Positions 22,867 to 33,486 are shown, numbered from the stretch's first letter. The stretch is 37,193 nt of DNA from Phaeodactylum tricornutum CCAP 1055/1 (GCF_000150955.2 NW_002238030.1:1-37193), one strand, 5' to 3'. Made by a program: numbers and translations. Notes: a model not told the origin generated them from the letters alone.

Positions 22867-23844
22867 TTAGGCGCTATCCATGGATTTGAGTTGTGCGACG
22901 GTACGATGCAAGCGATGCTGCATTCCGTTACAGAGATCGAGATTGGTCTTGCCGACCTTTTGAAAGGGCATGGCGAGTACGGTTTTGACGTCTTGGAGGG
23001 CGAATCGGTATCGTTCGACGCCTTCAAAGGCCTGTGCGCGTCGGATGAGTGCCTTGACGTTGTCCGGTTCGACTTCGAGGACGGCAGTGCAGTCGCTGAT
23101 GGTTCCGTCAAAGTTGGAGATTTGCTTGTAACAAGCGGCGCGGTTTGCGTATGCCTTGAGCGCGAGTTCAGATTGTCCCTGTCCGGACTTTTTGAGGGCG
23201 TCGAGTGCTTTGGTGTAGAATTCGACGGCGGTTTCGAACTGTGCCTGTTTGTAGGCGTCGTCACCTTTCTCCTTGGCGATTTCCGGTCCCGTGAGATTGG
23301 CCTTACGCTTGGCTTCCATGGCGTCATACTTGGGCTTGACGCGTTTGGTGAGAGCTTGGATATCGGGGTTGCCGGCGTCGAGTCGGGAGGCGAGATCGAG
23401 CGTCTTGTAGGCGCCCACGACGTCACCGTTCTGCAACTGTTCGTTGGCCTTGGTGCAGTAGGCGGCGACTTGTTCGGCCCGCTGGAGCTCGATGAGATCC
23501 TTCTTCATCTGCTTGAGATCCGCGTTGGAGGACTGCACGGCCAAACCCGACTCGAGCGTCTTGACGCAGCCCTCCAAATCGTTGAGCGCCTTTTGCGCCG
23601 TCGCGAGACGGAAGTAACCCTTGACAAAGGTCCGATCCGCCTTGATGCAGGAACGTCCGGCTTCCGCCATTTCCTCGTACTTGCCCAGCTTTTCGTAACA
23701 CGCCGCCATGTTGGACCAGTACGCCGGGACGGAAGGGTCCAACTTGGTCGCCGCCAAGTACTTGTCAATGGCTTCCTGGTACGAACCCGCCTTGAAGAAG
23801 GCGTTGCCTTCGCCTTTCAATGCTTCAGCTCCCGCGTGCGGCAT
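22867..23844 (-). CDS. HOP/Sti1-like TPR co-chaperone
   Basis: A single-exon 325-aa protein made of two TPR arrays joined by a helical, lysine-rich linker (about 120-185). The ATG at 23844 (MPHAGAEALKGEGN) is chosen because the longer frame begins at a TTG and adds a basic low-complexity stretch. The first array has the complete two-carboxylate clamp Lys10, Asn14, Asn45, Lys75, Arg79, with spacing identical to TPR1 of Hop. It should bind the C-terminal EEVD of Hsp70 or Hsp90. The second array (about 188-295) has Lys191, Asn234, Lys264 and Arg268, but Asp195 replaces the first Asn, so binding may be weaker or altered. It lacks the third TPR array and DP domains of full-length Hop, so it is a shorter relative. 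It converges on the aminotransferase with a 116-bp spacer. Confidence 0.82.
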   Translation of the reverse strand: MPHAGAEALKGEGNAFFKAGSYQEAIDKYLAATKLDPSVPAYWSNMAACYEKLGKYEEMAEAGRSCIKADRTFVKGYFRLATAQKALNDLEGCVKTLESGLAVQSSNADLKQMKKDLIELQRAEQVAAYCTKANEQLQNGDVVGAYKTLDLASRLDAGNPDIQALTKRVKPKYDAMEAKRKANLTGPEIAKEKGDDAYKQAQFETAVEFYTKALDALKKSGQGQSELALKAYANRAACYKQISNFDGTISDCTAVLEVEPDNVKALIRRAQAFEGVERYRFALQDVKTVLAMPFQKVGKTNLDLCNGMQHRLHRTVAQLKSMDSA

Positions 23845-24599
23845 TGTGTGTATGGCTTTGTATGTGTTTAAGGGTTCGTGTACGTGTATATGGGTACGCG
23901 GTTGGTGTGTAAGAGTCGGAATGCCTTGGGAGTGTGATTTGCGTGCGAGTCGCTCGGTGTGGCTCTTTCTCCTTCCTCGTGGTATTCTTACCAATATATT
24001 TACTACTACTACGAACAGCTACAGCTACTACTAGAGTAGCTTTTTTTTTTCGCCGTCGGAATGACCGACTCGCCAGCATCGGTAATGGGCGCCCGTCCCG
24101 TTTGGTACTGCACCGTGCCGAGGATTCGGGACCCGTACGACCGACGAGAGCCACGCATTTTCGACAATATACCGAAACCACCGCTTCGAATACTCTGTGT
24201 CGTTGCAAATGTCGTCGTCCAATCCAAAACGTCCACGACACACACCGTCCTCGCTGACAGAGGAATCCAAGTCACCGACCACCCTACCCTGATCTCTCTC
24301 TTCGCAAGATGGAGGGAGGGACCACGGATCTACCCAGCACCATAACCACACCTACACGGATCACACCAGTTCCTTCTACTACAGCTATTTCCCCCCCTCG
24401 ACAACATCCGTGTCGTTTTTATCCAAACACCAACCTTCCAAAATGGGGAGCAGAAAAAGTTCTATAGAGCATAATTCAAGTTATAATCGACTCCGAGACG
24501 CCTGACGTGCCACGCTCCGCGGCGCGTCCATACTCGTTGCTATGGCCCATTCTTGGGAGTGGTGTCGCCACCATTCCATTTTACAAATCCGTTAGTTAG
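23845..24599. other. Intergenic, low-complexity stretches
   Basis: This 755-bp region lies upstream of the TPR gene and downstream of Tim17. It contains GT-rich and TAC/CAG-rich runs near 23850-24040 and a T-run at 24040-24050. Open frames here overlap one another and show no domain. Confidence 0.5.
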
Positions 24600-25501
24600 T
24601 TAGGAGGATCCACCACCAAAGGGCCACCATCCGGAACCACCGTCGGAATGCTCGGGGGCGCTCGGTTCGGTCGAAAATGTCGTGGTCCCGTCCGTTTCCA
24701 GGAACGGTTCGGACGACGATGGTGGCGGGGGCGGTGCACTCGATGCCTGTGGCGACCGCGCGTTCCCACCGCCGCCACCACCACCCATCAAACCCGACGG
24801 AAACAAGCCACCAGCCGTGGGCGGTGCCGTCGAGTCATTCTGCATGGCGGCGTAGTCGTCCGCCGTTGGTACGGGTGGAGCCATCATGCGATTTAACCTG
24901 TTACACGCCAAAGCAACACACACATAAACACAAGAGTGAATGAGTTTTACCGTAGTACAACGTCGGTATTGCAAAAAAGTTCGCATAGTATCAACATCCA
25001 CAACCACAGCAACATATACACATTTCCAGCAACAGTAACATCCACAGCAGCATATACACATCCAACAACAGCAACCTCCAATAACAACAACCCAACGTAC
25101 ATGATTCCCATGCCTTCAATGAGTGCGAGCAGGACGCCGCCGACCACGGCGGCACTGGCCATGGCCCGGGGTCCCGCCCGCGCCGCGAGCACACCGCCCG
25201 TCGCTGCACCCGACACGATACTGTTCCAGGGATCTTCCTTTTGACGAATTGCCGTGAGACTGCAGTCGCAGCACGCAAAGATACCGCCCCATACGGCGAA
25301 TTGTCCACCCAGTACGGGGGCGCGGGCCTGTACGGCGCTTACGGAACCCGCCAAGCGGGCTCCAGACGGGGCGAGTCGGGCTCCGCGAATCGTATGCCAC
25401 AAACCTCCGCCAATCGCACCCATGCAAAAGGCACCGCCAACATCATCCACTATACGCCAGGGACACGGCTCCCGATCCGCCATGCCACTTTGACGAGGCA
25501 T
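24600..25501 (-). CDS. TIM17: Mitochondrial inner-membrane translocase subunit Tim17
   Basis: Exon 1 is 25501-25101 and exon 2 is 24897-24600; the 203-bp intron has a GTACGT donor and a CAG acceptor. This gives 232 aa from the ATG at 25501, or 226 aa from the second ATG at 25483 (MADREPCP), which is the more family-like start. [19 protein letters not shown], the GGLW and RGAR segments, [24 protein letters not shown] and [17 protein letters not shown] are hallmark Tim17 sequence covering four membrane spans. Splicing restores EGMGIMLNRMMAP. Tim17 is the channel-forming core of TIM23, which imports presequence proteins. Residues after about 145 form a tail much longer than usual, rich in Gly, Pro and Ser, with [11 protein letters not shown] and a terminal [10 protein letters not shown]. 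The family call is very secure; tail function is unknown. Confidence 0.93.
24898..25100 (-). other. Tim17 intron with GTTGCTG-type repeats
   Basis: This intron is longer than the others in the window. Read on the - strand, it holds imperfect repeats of GTTGCTGTTGTTGGATGTGT-like units. It contains no coding motif. Confidence 0.7.
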
Positions 25502-26121
25502 TGCTGGATTGCTTGCTGCCGTGTTGGGAGAGAAGGCTTCCTTTTGTTCTTCACACAATCAAGCGCGTTTCGAAATCTTGCCCGTATAGACGTTGCTTTG
25601 TTTCCTCTTGCAGACTATAAAGGGTGCACTGAATTGCACTGTACCAAGCAATCCAAGGAGCTTTAATGTAAGATCACCACGTTTCTTCCACAGACAGAGC
25701 AGGCAGGCGGCTCGGGTCTTGTATATACATATATGCATCTACTAGTAGTAGAGAGGAGCTTTCTCTCTGCTCGTGTGCTTTTGGTCGTTGTCGGCTGGTA
25801 TGTCTCCGCCCGTCCGTCGCGACGCTTGGTGTTCGAAAGAAGCACAGTAAACACCCAGTAGAAACATATCTGACCCAATCGCGTGGCGGGGAAAACGTTG
25901 GTCGGCCACAAAGAGATTCGGAACCGGTGACAGAGGGATTCTATAGTACCCGGAAACTCTTCGTCTCGCACTGGTACTCTGTTTACGATTGATCCGCGCT
26001 CGCGGTTGCCAAATCTTTGAAATTACTATTAGTTGTAATCATTGTACGCACAGTCACATATCCTACCTACTATACACATGGAATGCTAGCTAGGTTACTC
26101 TCCAGAAAGCTGCGTAAGACA
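25502..26121. other. Intergenic, no gene recognised
   Basis: This 620-bp region is upstream of Tim17 and downstream of the hydrolase. TATATACATATATGCAT followed by CTACTAGTAGTAG near 25720-25755 is a small AT-rich, partly palindromic patch. No gene seen. Confidence 0.5.
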
Positions 26122-27534
26122 TCACGACTCATGCTGGTCTCTAGCGCACCACATGATTGGTTGCTCGATCCACTTGAGAACAAGGTCACTGGTGGCACCA
26201 CCAAACATCAAATGTAGCACAGTTTCAGCGTGTTCCACCATAGGCAAGATCGATAGCCTCCGCTCCAAGCGGCTTTGGTTTGTAGCTTGTTGGAGTGCTT
26301 CGTAAAGCCTCAAGGAAGATGTATACGGTACGGTGGTATCTTTCGCTCCGTGTAAGATCAACAGTGGCGGTAACGTCGTATATAGAAATTCTTCCCCTGC
26401 GGTAGTATGTGACCGTTGCTGTAAGATCTGATACGTCGGCGACAAACGCCGCCACCGGGTCAAGCTACCACCACCGGCTGGTGCCAAGGGAGAAATACGC
26501 TCCACCCCTCGTCCCGCTTCGAAGCGGTAGTGCGAGGCCAAGTCGTACACTCCCGATATCCCAATCCAGCGATCGATGTCGACGTCCATTGGATTGGTAC
26601 TATTCAGCAATCCGAGTAGCGAAATATGGGCTCCCGAAGAATGTCCAATCAGAGTTATGTCGTCGTATTGGGTATACCGTTGTTGGAGCGCCCGCAAGGC
26701 ATTTCGCACGTCCAGGACTTGGCCATCCACATCCGTCGTTGGGTAGGTGCGATAGCCAACAACCGCGACCGCCCGATCAGTTTGAACAAATGGACGAGCA
26801 ATTAACCGGTACAAAGCCGGAAAACCAGATCCCCAGGCTCCGCCGTGTACAAAGACAATCAATGACGAATTAACTTTCAAATTGGAAGTAGGAGCAGTAG
26901 AAGCCGGCTGGATTATGTCAATGACTTGTTTCTTGTCCGATCCGTAAGAAAACGATTCCAAGCGCGTTTCTATCGTAATCTGGCTTGGGGAATTGCTCAT
27001 AAGAGGGGACACATACTTGGAAAGTAATGTTGCTAGGGAGGATTTTCCGCTGTTGGAAAGGTGCCAAAAATCGGACCAAGCCGTCGGGTACTCGCGCAGA
27101 ATGGGACGTATGCCCAAGAGGACGGAACCATCAACAAGCCACCTCAACGCCCCCGAATCACGGAACCAGTACTGTAACGGTTTGGGCCAACTTTGACGCA
27201 GCGAACGGAAAACATCGTCTGCTGAGTTTGCTGTCGGATCCGCAGGTGGGGGCAAGCTATGGATTAAAGGAGGTTGCGGCCCGTACACTTTCGGACGTTG
27301 GGCATGAAAATTCGGTGCATCGTTCGATTCTTTTGTTGTGACCGCATCCGAGTCGTGTGGAGAGGACGAAGAGTAAAGTACCTGAGGACTACATCGGTCA
27401 GAGAGTTTGCAGTTCAGTGCGACTGCTCTTGGGCTGGGTGTGACAACGATGAACGAGTTTGCGATCCAAATCGGGCCGTTCTGCACCGCGAACAATAGTG
27501 CTGTACCCGTCCATAACGCCCTCTTGGTCTTCAT
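26122..27534 (-). CDS. Alpha/beta hydrolase, ICME/BD-FAE-like esterase, with N-terminal signal
   Basis: From the ATG at 27534 the protein is 470 aa. An upstream in-frame ATG at 27684 would add 50 aa, but the downstream start gives a textbook signal sequence (KR, then ALWTGTALLFAVQ) ending at IANSF, similar to a diatom ASAF cleavage motif. I therefore prefer it. The catalytic half begins near residue 215: oxyanion motif HGGAWGSG (230-237), nucleophile Ser299 in GHSSGAH, Asp399 in HGAKDTTVP and His435 in VEHAET. The HGGxW box and spacing fit the isoprenylcysteine methylesterase / arylformamidase group of carboxylesterases. The true substrate cannot be deduced. Residues 50-200 are a variable, Pro/Ser-rich region followed by a helical segment. 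Location is secretory pathway or plastid by inference. Confidence 0.82.
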   Translation of the reverse strand: MKTKRALWTGTALLFAVQNGPIWIANSFIVVTPSPRAVALNCKLSDRCSPQVLYSSSSPHDSDAVTTKESNDAPNFHAQRPKVYGPQPPLIHSLPPPADPTANSADDVFRSLRQSWPKPLQYWFRDSGALRWLVDGSVLLGIRPILREYPTAWSDFWHLSNSGKSSLATLLSKYVSPLMSNSPSQITIETRLESFSYGSDKKQVIDIIQPASTAPTSNLKVNSSLIVFVHGGAWGSGFPALYRLIARPFVQTDRAVAVVGYRTYPTTDVDGQVLDVRNALRALQQRYTQYDDITLIGHSSGAHISLLGLLNSTNPMDVDIDRWIGISGVYDLASHYRFEAGRGVERISPLAPAGGGSLTRWRRLSPTYQILQQRSHTTAGEEFLYTTLPPLLILHGAKDTTVPYTSSLRLYEALQQATNQSRLERRLSILPMVEHAETVLHLMFGGATSDLVLKWIEQPIMWCARDQHES

Positions 27535-27857
27535 TTCATGAGTACACGCAACAGCCTGAGCAGGGCAGCACTTCGCTCTGCTTATCAAACGAAAGTTAGC
27601 CGGACTGTGAATGTTGTGAGAACTACCGCAAGACTTGGCGATTCCGCTTTTTCCAAATTTCGAGTTCGATGTGACCAAATCCATCCAGGATGTTCGTCAA
27701 AATGCTGGGAAAAAAGTCCAGCTAATGTAAACTAGGTTAAGACTGGACCGCAACCAATATCGATTAAAACAATTAGCTAATGATAGAATGATTGGCATAC
27801 TGCACTTTCGCAATTACAGCGGGGCGTGGAGACATAGAAATTATCAAGGGAGCATAA
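27535..27857. other. Spacer between hydrolase and apyrase
   Basis: About 320 bp that contains the alternative upstream ATG of the hydrolase (27684) and the 3' flank of the apyrase. Nothing else seen. Confidence 0.5.
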
Positions 27858-29816
27858 TCATTCGTCTTCGAAGGTAGAACGATATTCCGTTGCTCCGTAG
27901 TTTTGAGGTTGACGTCGACCAATACGGGGCGTCGCCAGAGAGGCAGACTCGGGAGCAAACGCGGTAAGCCTAGTATTGCGGTAACTTCGACGGCGGATCT
28001 TTGTAGCTGCCCAAACGCTAGCGGATAGCACCATACCTACGACAAGAATCACTAAAACCCATTCGTGCGGTTCGAAGTCATCTTCAGGCATTGCTGAACC
28101 TAGTAACTTCGGCGCAATCTTTTTCAAGGTATGCTTGCTCTCAAATGCCCACGGTAGCGTATTGATTTCATAAAGCATGGAACCCAGGGCCCATCCTAGT
28201 TTCAGACCATTCACTTGATCAACCGATGTAATATGGTAGTCCCCCGGAAACCCCCACCCTCGAAAAAGCTCGGCGACAAAGGTAGCCCGGAAACAGTACT
28301 GAATCAGGTCGTCGTCGGACAGAGGCTTCGGACGATTCTGATTGTAAGCATCAAGTTTCGTAATGTTCATGGTACATACATGTCTGGCCCCTTCAAGCAC
28401 TTCATCTACTGTAGACCGTTCTTCCAGGCCGAGAAAGTCCCACACGTGGTAAAAATTGGACGTCGCAATAAATTCGCCAAAGTCGTACTCATTGATCGGT
28501 AGCGGAGGCTGATAAATGCCAGCAAAAGAACAATCGCGATCATGCGAAAAATTACTGACAGAGAACAACATGCAAAAAAGACAAGACTGAAGCGTGAGCA
28601 AGGAACTTCCAAGAAACCGGTGAAAATGTTGGTTGTAGTTTACGTACCACCAGCTATTCGCTTCCATCCTTAACAATAGCTTGACCATGCTAACGCATTG
28701 ACCAAAATCCGCGCTTTCTTTGTTGTTGCGCATTATTGCGGAATAGAGCTTAGCTTCAATTGTGCTGGCATTCTCGGGGCTTGACAAGGGCAAGAGGGAC
28801 CCATCCGGTAACACATGAATTCGTGACGTAAAACGATACTGACTCCCCACGGGTAAGCAAGGGTTGTACACGCCGTCTATCGGCCCCGGCAATACCCTGT
28901 CCTGATTGAGCTCGGCTTCTTGGACAAGTTGCGCGTTGAGGCGCGAAAACGCACCGTTGACACCAAAGTACAGGAACGAATGGGCGTACACGTTCCAGTG
29001 TTTGGCGGCCCCAATCTGTAGCTTGAACAAATTCGCCATGACGTCCCCATTGGGTTCAAAAAAGCCGATCTGCGTACTGGCTCCTCCCATTTCCAAGACA
29101 CCATACGTTACATTTGGGGCGAGAACTTCGCCAGATCCTTCGGAGTTCGCAATCAATGTGTTCGTTACAAAGTTAACGGCCGCCCAACCGTATATGGCCT
29201 CTTCTTCTCCGGATATAACTCGGGCGTGTTCGTCTTCAAAAAAGAATGGATTGAAAGTGGAATTACGAAAGAGAGAGCGCGTGGTTTCCACCAAGCGTGT
29301 ACGATACGGGCGAGGTAGGGTTCGCAATCCACCTGTAGCTTTGAGGTAAATTGGATACGAAAGCCAGTGATGGCGTTTCGTTTCCAACACTTCCTCGGCA
29401 AAGCCGATTAGTGGTTGCAAATAGGCTCGCACCTGTTCTCGACGGGATCCTTCGTCTTCAATAAAAGCAAATGCGTCCAATCCAGGCTTAAGACGATCCG
29501 TCCAACGAGAGTCCGTACTCGGAAACGTGAGCTTGCGACCTTGAACAACATGCTTGACGTGATTGCGGTGTGTCAAGACGCGGGCGGGAAACTCATAGAC
29601 GTGTATCCGCGTTCCCTGCGATCCAGCGTCAATCATCATACCATGCTCGGTATCCTCTTTAACCTTGTGGAGATCGGAAGAATCAGTTGGATGCCCTTTG
29701 AGCAGTCGGTGAGCTGTGCTCCCACGTCTTCTACTGAAAGCCGTTCCCCCCAATGGACCTTCTCCGCGAGCCTGGAAGAGCTCCCACGAAGTGCTCTCTT
29801 CCACCGAAGATTTCAT
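27858..29816 (-). CDS. GDA1/CD39-family apyrase (NTPDase)
   Basis: The best model splices 29816-28648 to 28554-27858 (621 aa). The 93-bp intron has a GTACGT donor and CAG acceptor, and splicing gives SWCNFSHDRDCSFAGIYQPP. The enzyme removes phosphates from nucleoside tri- and diphosphates in the Golgi/ER lumen or outside the cell. All five apyrase conserved regions are visible: MIDAGSQGTRIHVYEF (about 61-76), YLKATGGLRTL (158-167), ISGEEEAIYGW (201-211), LEMGGASTQIGF (241-252) and VNGLKLGWALGSMLYE near the C-terminus. A C-terminal membrane span (about 553-573) is followed by a 48-aa basic tail. No N-terminal anchor or signal peptide is seen from the ATG at 29816. Either the protein is a C-terminally anchored type or a 5' exon is missing from my model. 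Confidence 0.87.
   Translation of the reverse strand: MKSSVEESTSWELFQARGEGPLGGTAFSRRRGSTAHRLLKGHPTDSSDLHKVKEDTEHGMMIDAGSQGTRIHVYEFPARVLTHRNHVKHVVQGRKLTFPSTDSRWTDRLKPGLDAFAFIEDEGSRREQVRAYLQPLIGFAEEVLETKRHHWLSYPIYLKATGGLRTLPRPYRTRLVETTRSLFRNSTFNPFFFEDEHARVISGEEEAIYGWAAVNFVTNTLIANSEGSGEVLAPNVTYGVLEMGGASTQIGFFEPNGDVMANLFKLQIGAAKHWNVYAHSFLYFGVNGAFSRLNAQLVQEAELNQDRVLPGPIDGVYNPCLPVGSQYRFTSRIHVLPDGSLLPLSSPENASTIEAKLYSAIMRNNKESADFGQCVSMVKLLLRMEANSWWYVNYNQHFHRFLGSSLLTLQSCLFCMLFSVSNFSHDRDCSFAGIYQPPLPINEYDFGEFIATSNFYHVWDFLGLEERSTVDEVLEGARHVCTMNITKLDAYNQNRPKPLSDDDLIQYCFRATFVAELFRGWGFPGDYHITSVDQVNGLKLGWALGSMLYEINTLPWAFESKHTLKKIAPKLLGSAMPEDDFEPHEWVLVILVVGMVLSASVWAATKIRRRSYRNTRLTAFAPESASLATPRIGRRQPQNYGATEYRSTFEDE
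28555..28647 (-). other. Apyrase intron, in-frame length
   Basis: The 93-bp intron has good splice signals but is a multiple of three with no in-frame stop, so retention would add 31 residues, including a hydrophobic stretch (SLLTLQSCLFCMLFSV), without breaking the protein. Confidence 0.65.
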
Positions 29817-31381
29817 GGCAAAACCACCTTAGCTGTGAGAACCGTTGCTAGATTGCAAGGTTGGCAAGGGTCGGTGTCAAATGTCAACTACCTGACCGAC
29901 TGTGACCGACGGATGCTTTGACGACAGGACGGATTTCGTGTTTCTGTTGGAGAAATTCGCATCCCGTGAATGATCGGAATATAAAAGATACCAGCGCTTG
30001 TACCTATTTGATCTATTAGCGTACAACGGCCAGATGGACACTAACACGGGAGAAATTGTATAATCTGACTTTGAACCATTGGGTAGCGGTAAATTTTTGT
30101 TTGAGTGTTTGACCAACTCGATTCGTTCAATACCGAGACGGTAACAACGGTAAACGCTTCATCATCTTTCTTTCATGACTAGGCATACCATTTACTAGTT
30201 TCCGGAAATATGGACATGCATTTGCCTTCCCGATTGTCTCTCCAAAGGATCATGGTAGTTATGCATATTCATTTTTACCAGCCCCGGCAGTCTGGATAGC
30301 AATCAGGTACTACTGCCGATCTAGGAAGAATTGGAAACAACAATTCCAAAAAAAATCAGCAATCGAAATGTTCCAAGGATGCGCCAAATCGAAAGCACGA
30401 AGTAGGCTGCAGTCCTACTATTGTATGTAAGATTGCTCAAATGGACGACTTGTCTGATTGCCGGCTTCTCCAACTGCATTCTCTCGCAGGAGCAATTAAT
30501 CTCGTACGCATACTGGCTGTTGCGACCAAAATATTATTTGGAAACTGTGGACTCGTAAAGACTACCTGGATATCACTTTCTCCGGCCATTTGATAAAATA
30601 TGCTCTTGCTGGTCTTAGCCATTGGATTCGAAAGAATTCTTCAGGAAAGGCCTTGTGTGCAGCATTTCACAATCCAAGCCAGTGGGGCTAGCAAAGCAAC
30701 TTTGGCCTAAAAAATGATATCAATGGGCGAGGGCAAAGTTGTGGACATTATTTCTGGAATTGTCAACGTCAAGATCTTGCTGCCCTCCAACTTTGCTATC
30801 AACGCTGGATATCTATCAAAGCATTGTTTAGTTTCAGACAAATCAAGCTCGTCGCAAACAGCTTGGATGGCATTCTAACAGTTCACTATACAAAGGGAAA
30901 GACGTAGAATTCATAGTCAACAAACGGCGTTGTTGAAAGGCTAAGTCAGTTGTACTGGGATTTTTGGTTGGCCTCTAAATCAAGCTAGACATTTCTCGAG
31001 AGAATATTGTGAGAAAGGGCTACATTAACAGTTAGCATTTCAGCACATGCTATGAGTTATGCTGACAGTACTGTTGGGGAGCAATTGACTGTGAATGAGT
31101 AAAATAAGTACAACTCTTATCAAAATTTTTGGTTGTAAAGCGGCCTCTCTCAACCAACCAAATGGAGAGAAAGATTGCGATTTTCTAATATTTTTCCACG
31201 TTCAGGACACTTGTCACGTTGTAGTTTCGGCTGTCCAAACAGGACTACCACTAGGGCAATGATGAATGTGTGTTGCGTATTCTCGTAGGCAAGTACCAAC
31301 CTGAGCGCAAAGACAATTCCGCAAAGGCAATGTGCACCGGACCTTTACCCTAAAAGGACTCTACAACATTTCCAGACATTG
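29817..31381. other. Gene-poor region with possible coding debris
   Basis: This 1.57 kb region has no complete gene. On the - strand, short phrases read like former protein, for example AVCDELDLSETKQCF and LIAKLEGSKILTLTIPEIMS around 30735-30870 and FPNNILVATASM around 30505-30540, separated by stops. They are too weak to assign to a family. Confidence 0.35.
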
Positions 31382-32140
31382 CTAAGCAGCTGAAGCTGCC
31401 ATTGTACAATACAATTCGACGTCGCCAACATCAAGAACTGCACCTTGAAGGTCTAACATGCGCTGAAAGAATGCCTTCGCTTCTCGGAGGCAGCCGCTTT
31501 CGTGAAGAACTGAAACAAGAGTTTTAAGCGTTGCCAGCGTAGCAATGAACAAGCTGGTTTCTTGCAGCACTTGTCCACAAAAAGTGGCCTCATTGTCGTC
31601 CAATATCAATTTTGCCAGAGTTTTGTTCGCGAGGCAGCCGACCTTATACGCGCCATCCCTAAGTTTTTGAGCGCGATTCGGCGACAATTCCGGGAGCCGA
31701 GAGAGGCAGAGATGCGCAGTGGAGAAATTGTGGAGAACTATTCCTGAATGGAAATCAAGACAATGCATATCAGAGTTAAAGGAATCGATGCGAATGGGGT
31801 AGCATATTGAGAAATTTGAAGAATGAGTAAGATTTTTTTTCAGATTCTTGATAGAACAGAAACCGTCGTCGTCTGCAATCACCTCAATAGAGATTGAGAC
31901 AATTTCCCGTTTGCCTTGTGCTAGTCGTCGATACGCCCGTTTTACTTCATCAGCAAGGGGGACAGGCACATCATGTTCATTTTGTGAGCGACATCGCTGA
32001 GAACCGTAAAGCCCCTTGATTGCAACGACAGAATCTTTTATTGTTTCAAGAGCCTCGCGGTACAAGCCTTTTTCTAGAAGAGAGACTCCCATGTTGCTCA
32101 ATGCAATGGCTTGTCGATGCTCAGCGAGAAGGTTCGACAT
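31382..32140 (-). CDS. TPR-like hypothetical protein, diatom type
   Basis: The ATG at 32140 gives 252 aa; the longer frame begins at a TTG. The N-terminus (AIALSNMGVSLLEKGLYREA, about 12-31) has the spacing of one TPR helix pair. A central part with CYPIRIDSF and HNFSTAHLCLSRL is followed by a predicted helical C-terminal half (LANKTLAKLIL, ATLKTLVSVLHESGCLREA). The combination of one N-terminal TPR unit and a later (N/H)x(S/G)xAHLCLS block looks like a diatom-expanded family of unknown function, judged from memory rather than a search. No catalytic motif is seen. An acidic, charge-mixed stretch around 90-120 may be a linker. It could be part of a longer multi-exon gene. Confidence 0.55.
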   Translation of the reverse strand: MSNLLAEHRQAIALSNMGVSLLEKGLYREALETIKDSVVAIKGLYGSQRCRSQNEHDVPVPLADEVKRAYRRLAQGKREIVSISIEVIADDDGFCSIKNLKKNLTHSSNFSICYPIRIDSFNSDMHCLDFHSGIVLHNFSTAHLCLSRLPELSPNRAQKLRDGAYKVGCLANKTLAKLILDDNEATFCGQVLQETSLFIATLATLKTLVSVLHESGCLREAKAFFQRMLDLQGAVLDVGDVELYCTMAASAA

Positions 32141-33486
32141 GATTGAATGGTTGCTTTTTAGATCATGAAGGTCAGTCAAAAGTGATAGTTTAGCATGTAA
32201 GAATTTTTTTGAGATCTACCACCTTTCAGTTTTCGGAAGAATTAGAGTCATCTATTCTGACGTATGCCATATATCCTTGAACCATTCCTCGTTGTCGCAG
32301 TGATCGGCAGAGAAACAAGGACCCACTGCGGAACGCATTTTTGTATAAGACTTTTCGGACTAATATTAAACGAAGCGATAGCAGATTTCGCTTTTTGTAT
32401 TGATTCAAGTTGAAAAAAATTGACTCCTTCAAGAATATTTGTACGATCAGCTGTATAACAAAAGCGATGAACAATATATATAGCAACTTCAATGCTGTCG
32501 TCTAGAGTGTAAGAAGAGAGTCCCTTTGCGTAAAGCCCACATTCGGCCAGCTTCGGTGTTGTCCAGGCCGTAAATTCCTGAAAATCCACATCGCGGTTAT
32601 TCATGTTTTATCACATCAGTCATAAGTCATAATTAATTTCTGTTTATATAGCATACCTTGACAGAGCTCTTTCTTAGTATACGACTGTTGTTCTCCAGAC
32701 CCCTTGATTTCTATTCCAAACAGAATATCGAGAGGGGCACGATTCACCATAACTTGATCCCTTCAAGTCCAGACCCGGCAATAAACATAAATGACAGAGT
32801 GCCATTGTCGAGATTAGGATCCATATTCTTCTTTGCAATATTGCGGTGAAGTTTTTTCTGTGGCGAGAGTTATTTCCGCGAAGTCGTATTAAGTTTCGTA
32901 GTTATCTCCTTCTAGTTTGCGGTTGATTCTGATCGGATTTTATCAAAATTTTGATGCGATTCAATTTCTCCGTTTAACGAAATATGGATTTGATTCCAAT
33001 AGCATTTATAAGTGACCAAAACTCGATATTCTATGGTCACCTTTACCCTGTCCCGGAGAAGACGATGGAACAAACGGGTCATAGTCAGAACCATCGCGCT
33101 CGAATTCCTGGTCATGCGAATGTCCACAATCAAAAGTGTAGAAGGCCATCCTCATTGTTAATAGCTCCGTCGGCCGCTGAGTCTTCGCTTGTCAACACGC
33201 GAAGGAAGTGCCACATCGGATTTCGCGGTCGGTCAACAAGCAATGGATTGCCAAAGTAATTGATGTAACACTAACATGACGAAACGGATGAGATGATAGG
33301 TGACCGTTCCCTGGTATGTTTTGCGATAAAACATATTTTAGAAGGAATCCAGAATCCTATGAAAGCGAAACATGTCTCCATGCTTTTTCTCGCGTTGTAC
33401 AACGATTTCGTGACGCGCAGCACAGGTTTTTGGCGCAGTGATGTTAACACAATCGTACCAAATAGTTTCCCCATTTGCTCGAAAAG
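32141..33486. other. Intergenic, one doubtful small ORF
   Basis: About 1.35 kb. The only frame of note is 32248-32604 on the - strand (118 aa from an ATG), with no recognisable domain. It may be a spurious frame or a 5' exon of the neighbouring TPR-like gene. The rest holds nothing I can identify. It must include the promoter of the dehydratase-like gene at 33487. Confidence 0.4.

Noticed and set aside
22858-23871. Long open frame (337 aa) on the + strand
   Set aside because: It lies wholly antisense to the TPR gene, which has clear clamp residues. The + frame has a repetitive Val/Gly/Glu-rich composition typical of a shadow frame.
24596-25061. Proline/glycine-rich frames opposite and beside Tim17 exon 2
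   Set aside because: They are shadows of the Gly/Pro-rich tail or extend through the intron; only the spliced Tim17 reading has family support.
30437-30622. Possible helicase-like C-terminal fragment (NNILVATASM)
   Set aside because: The phrase recalls motif V of superfamily 2 helicases, but no other helicase motif was found nearby and the match is too short.
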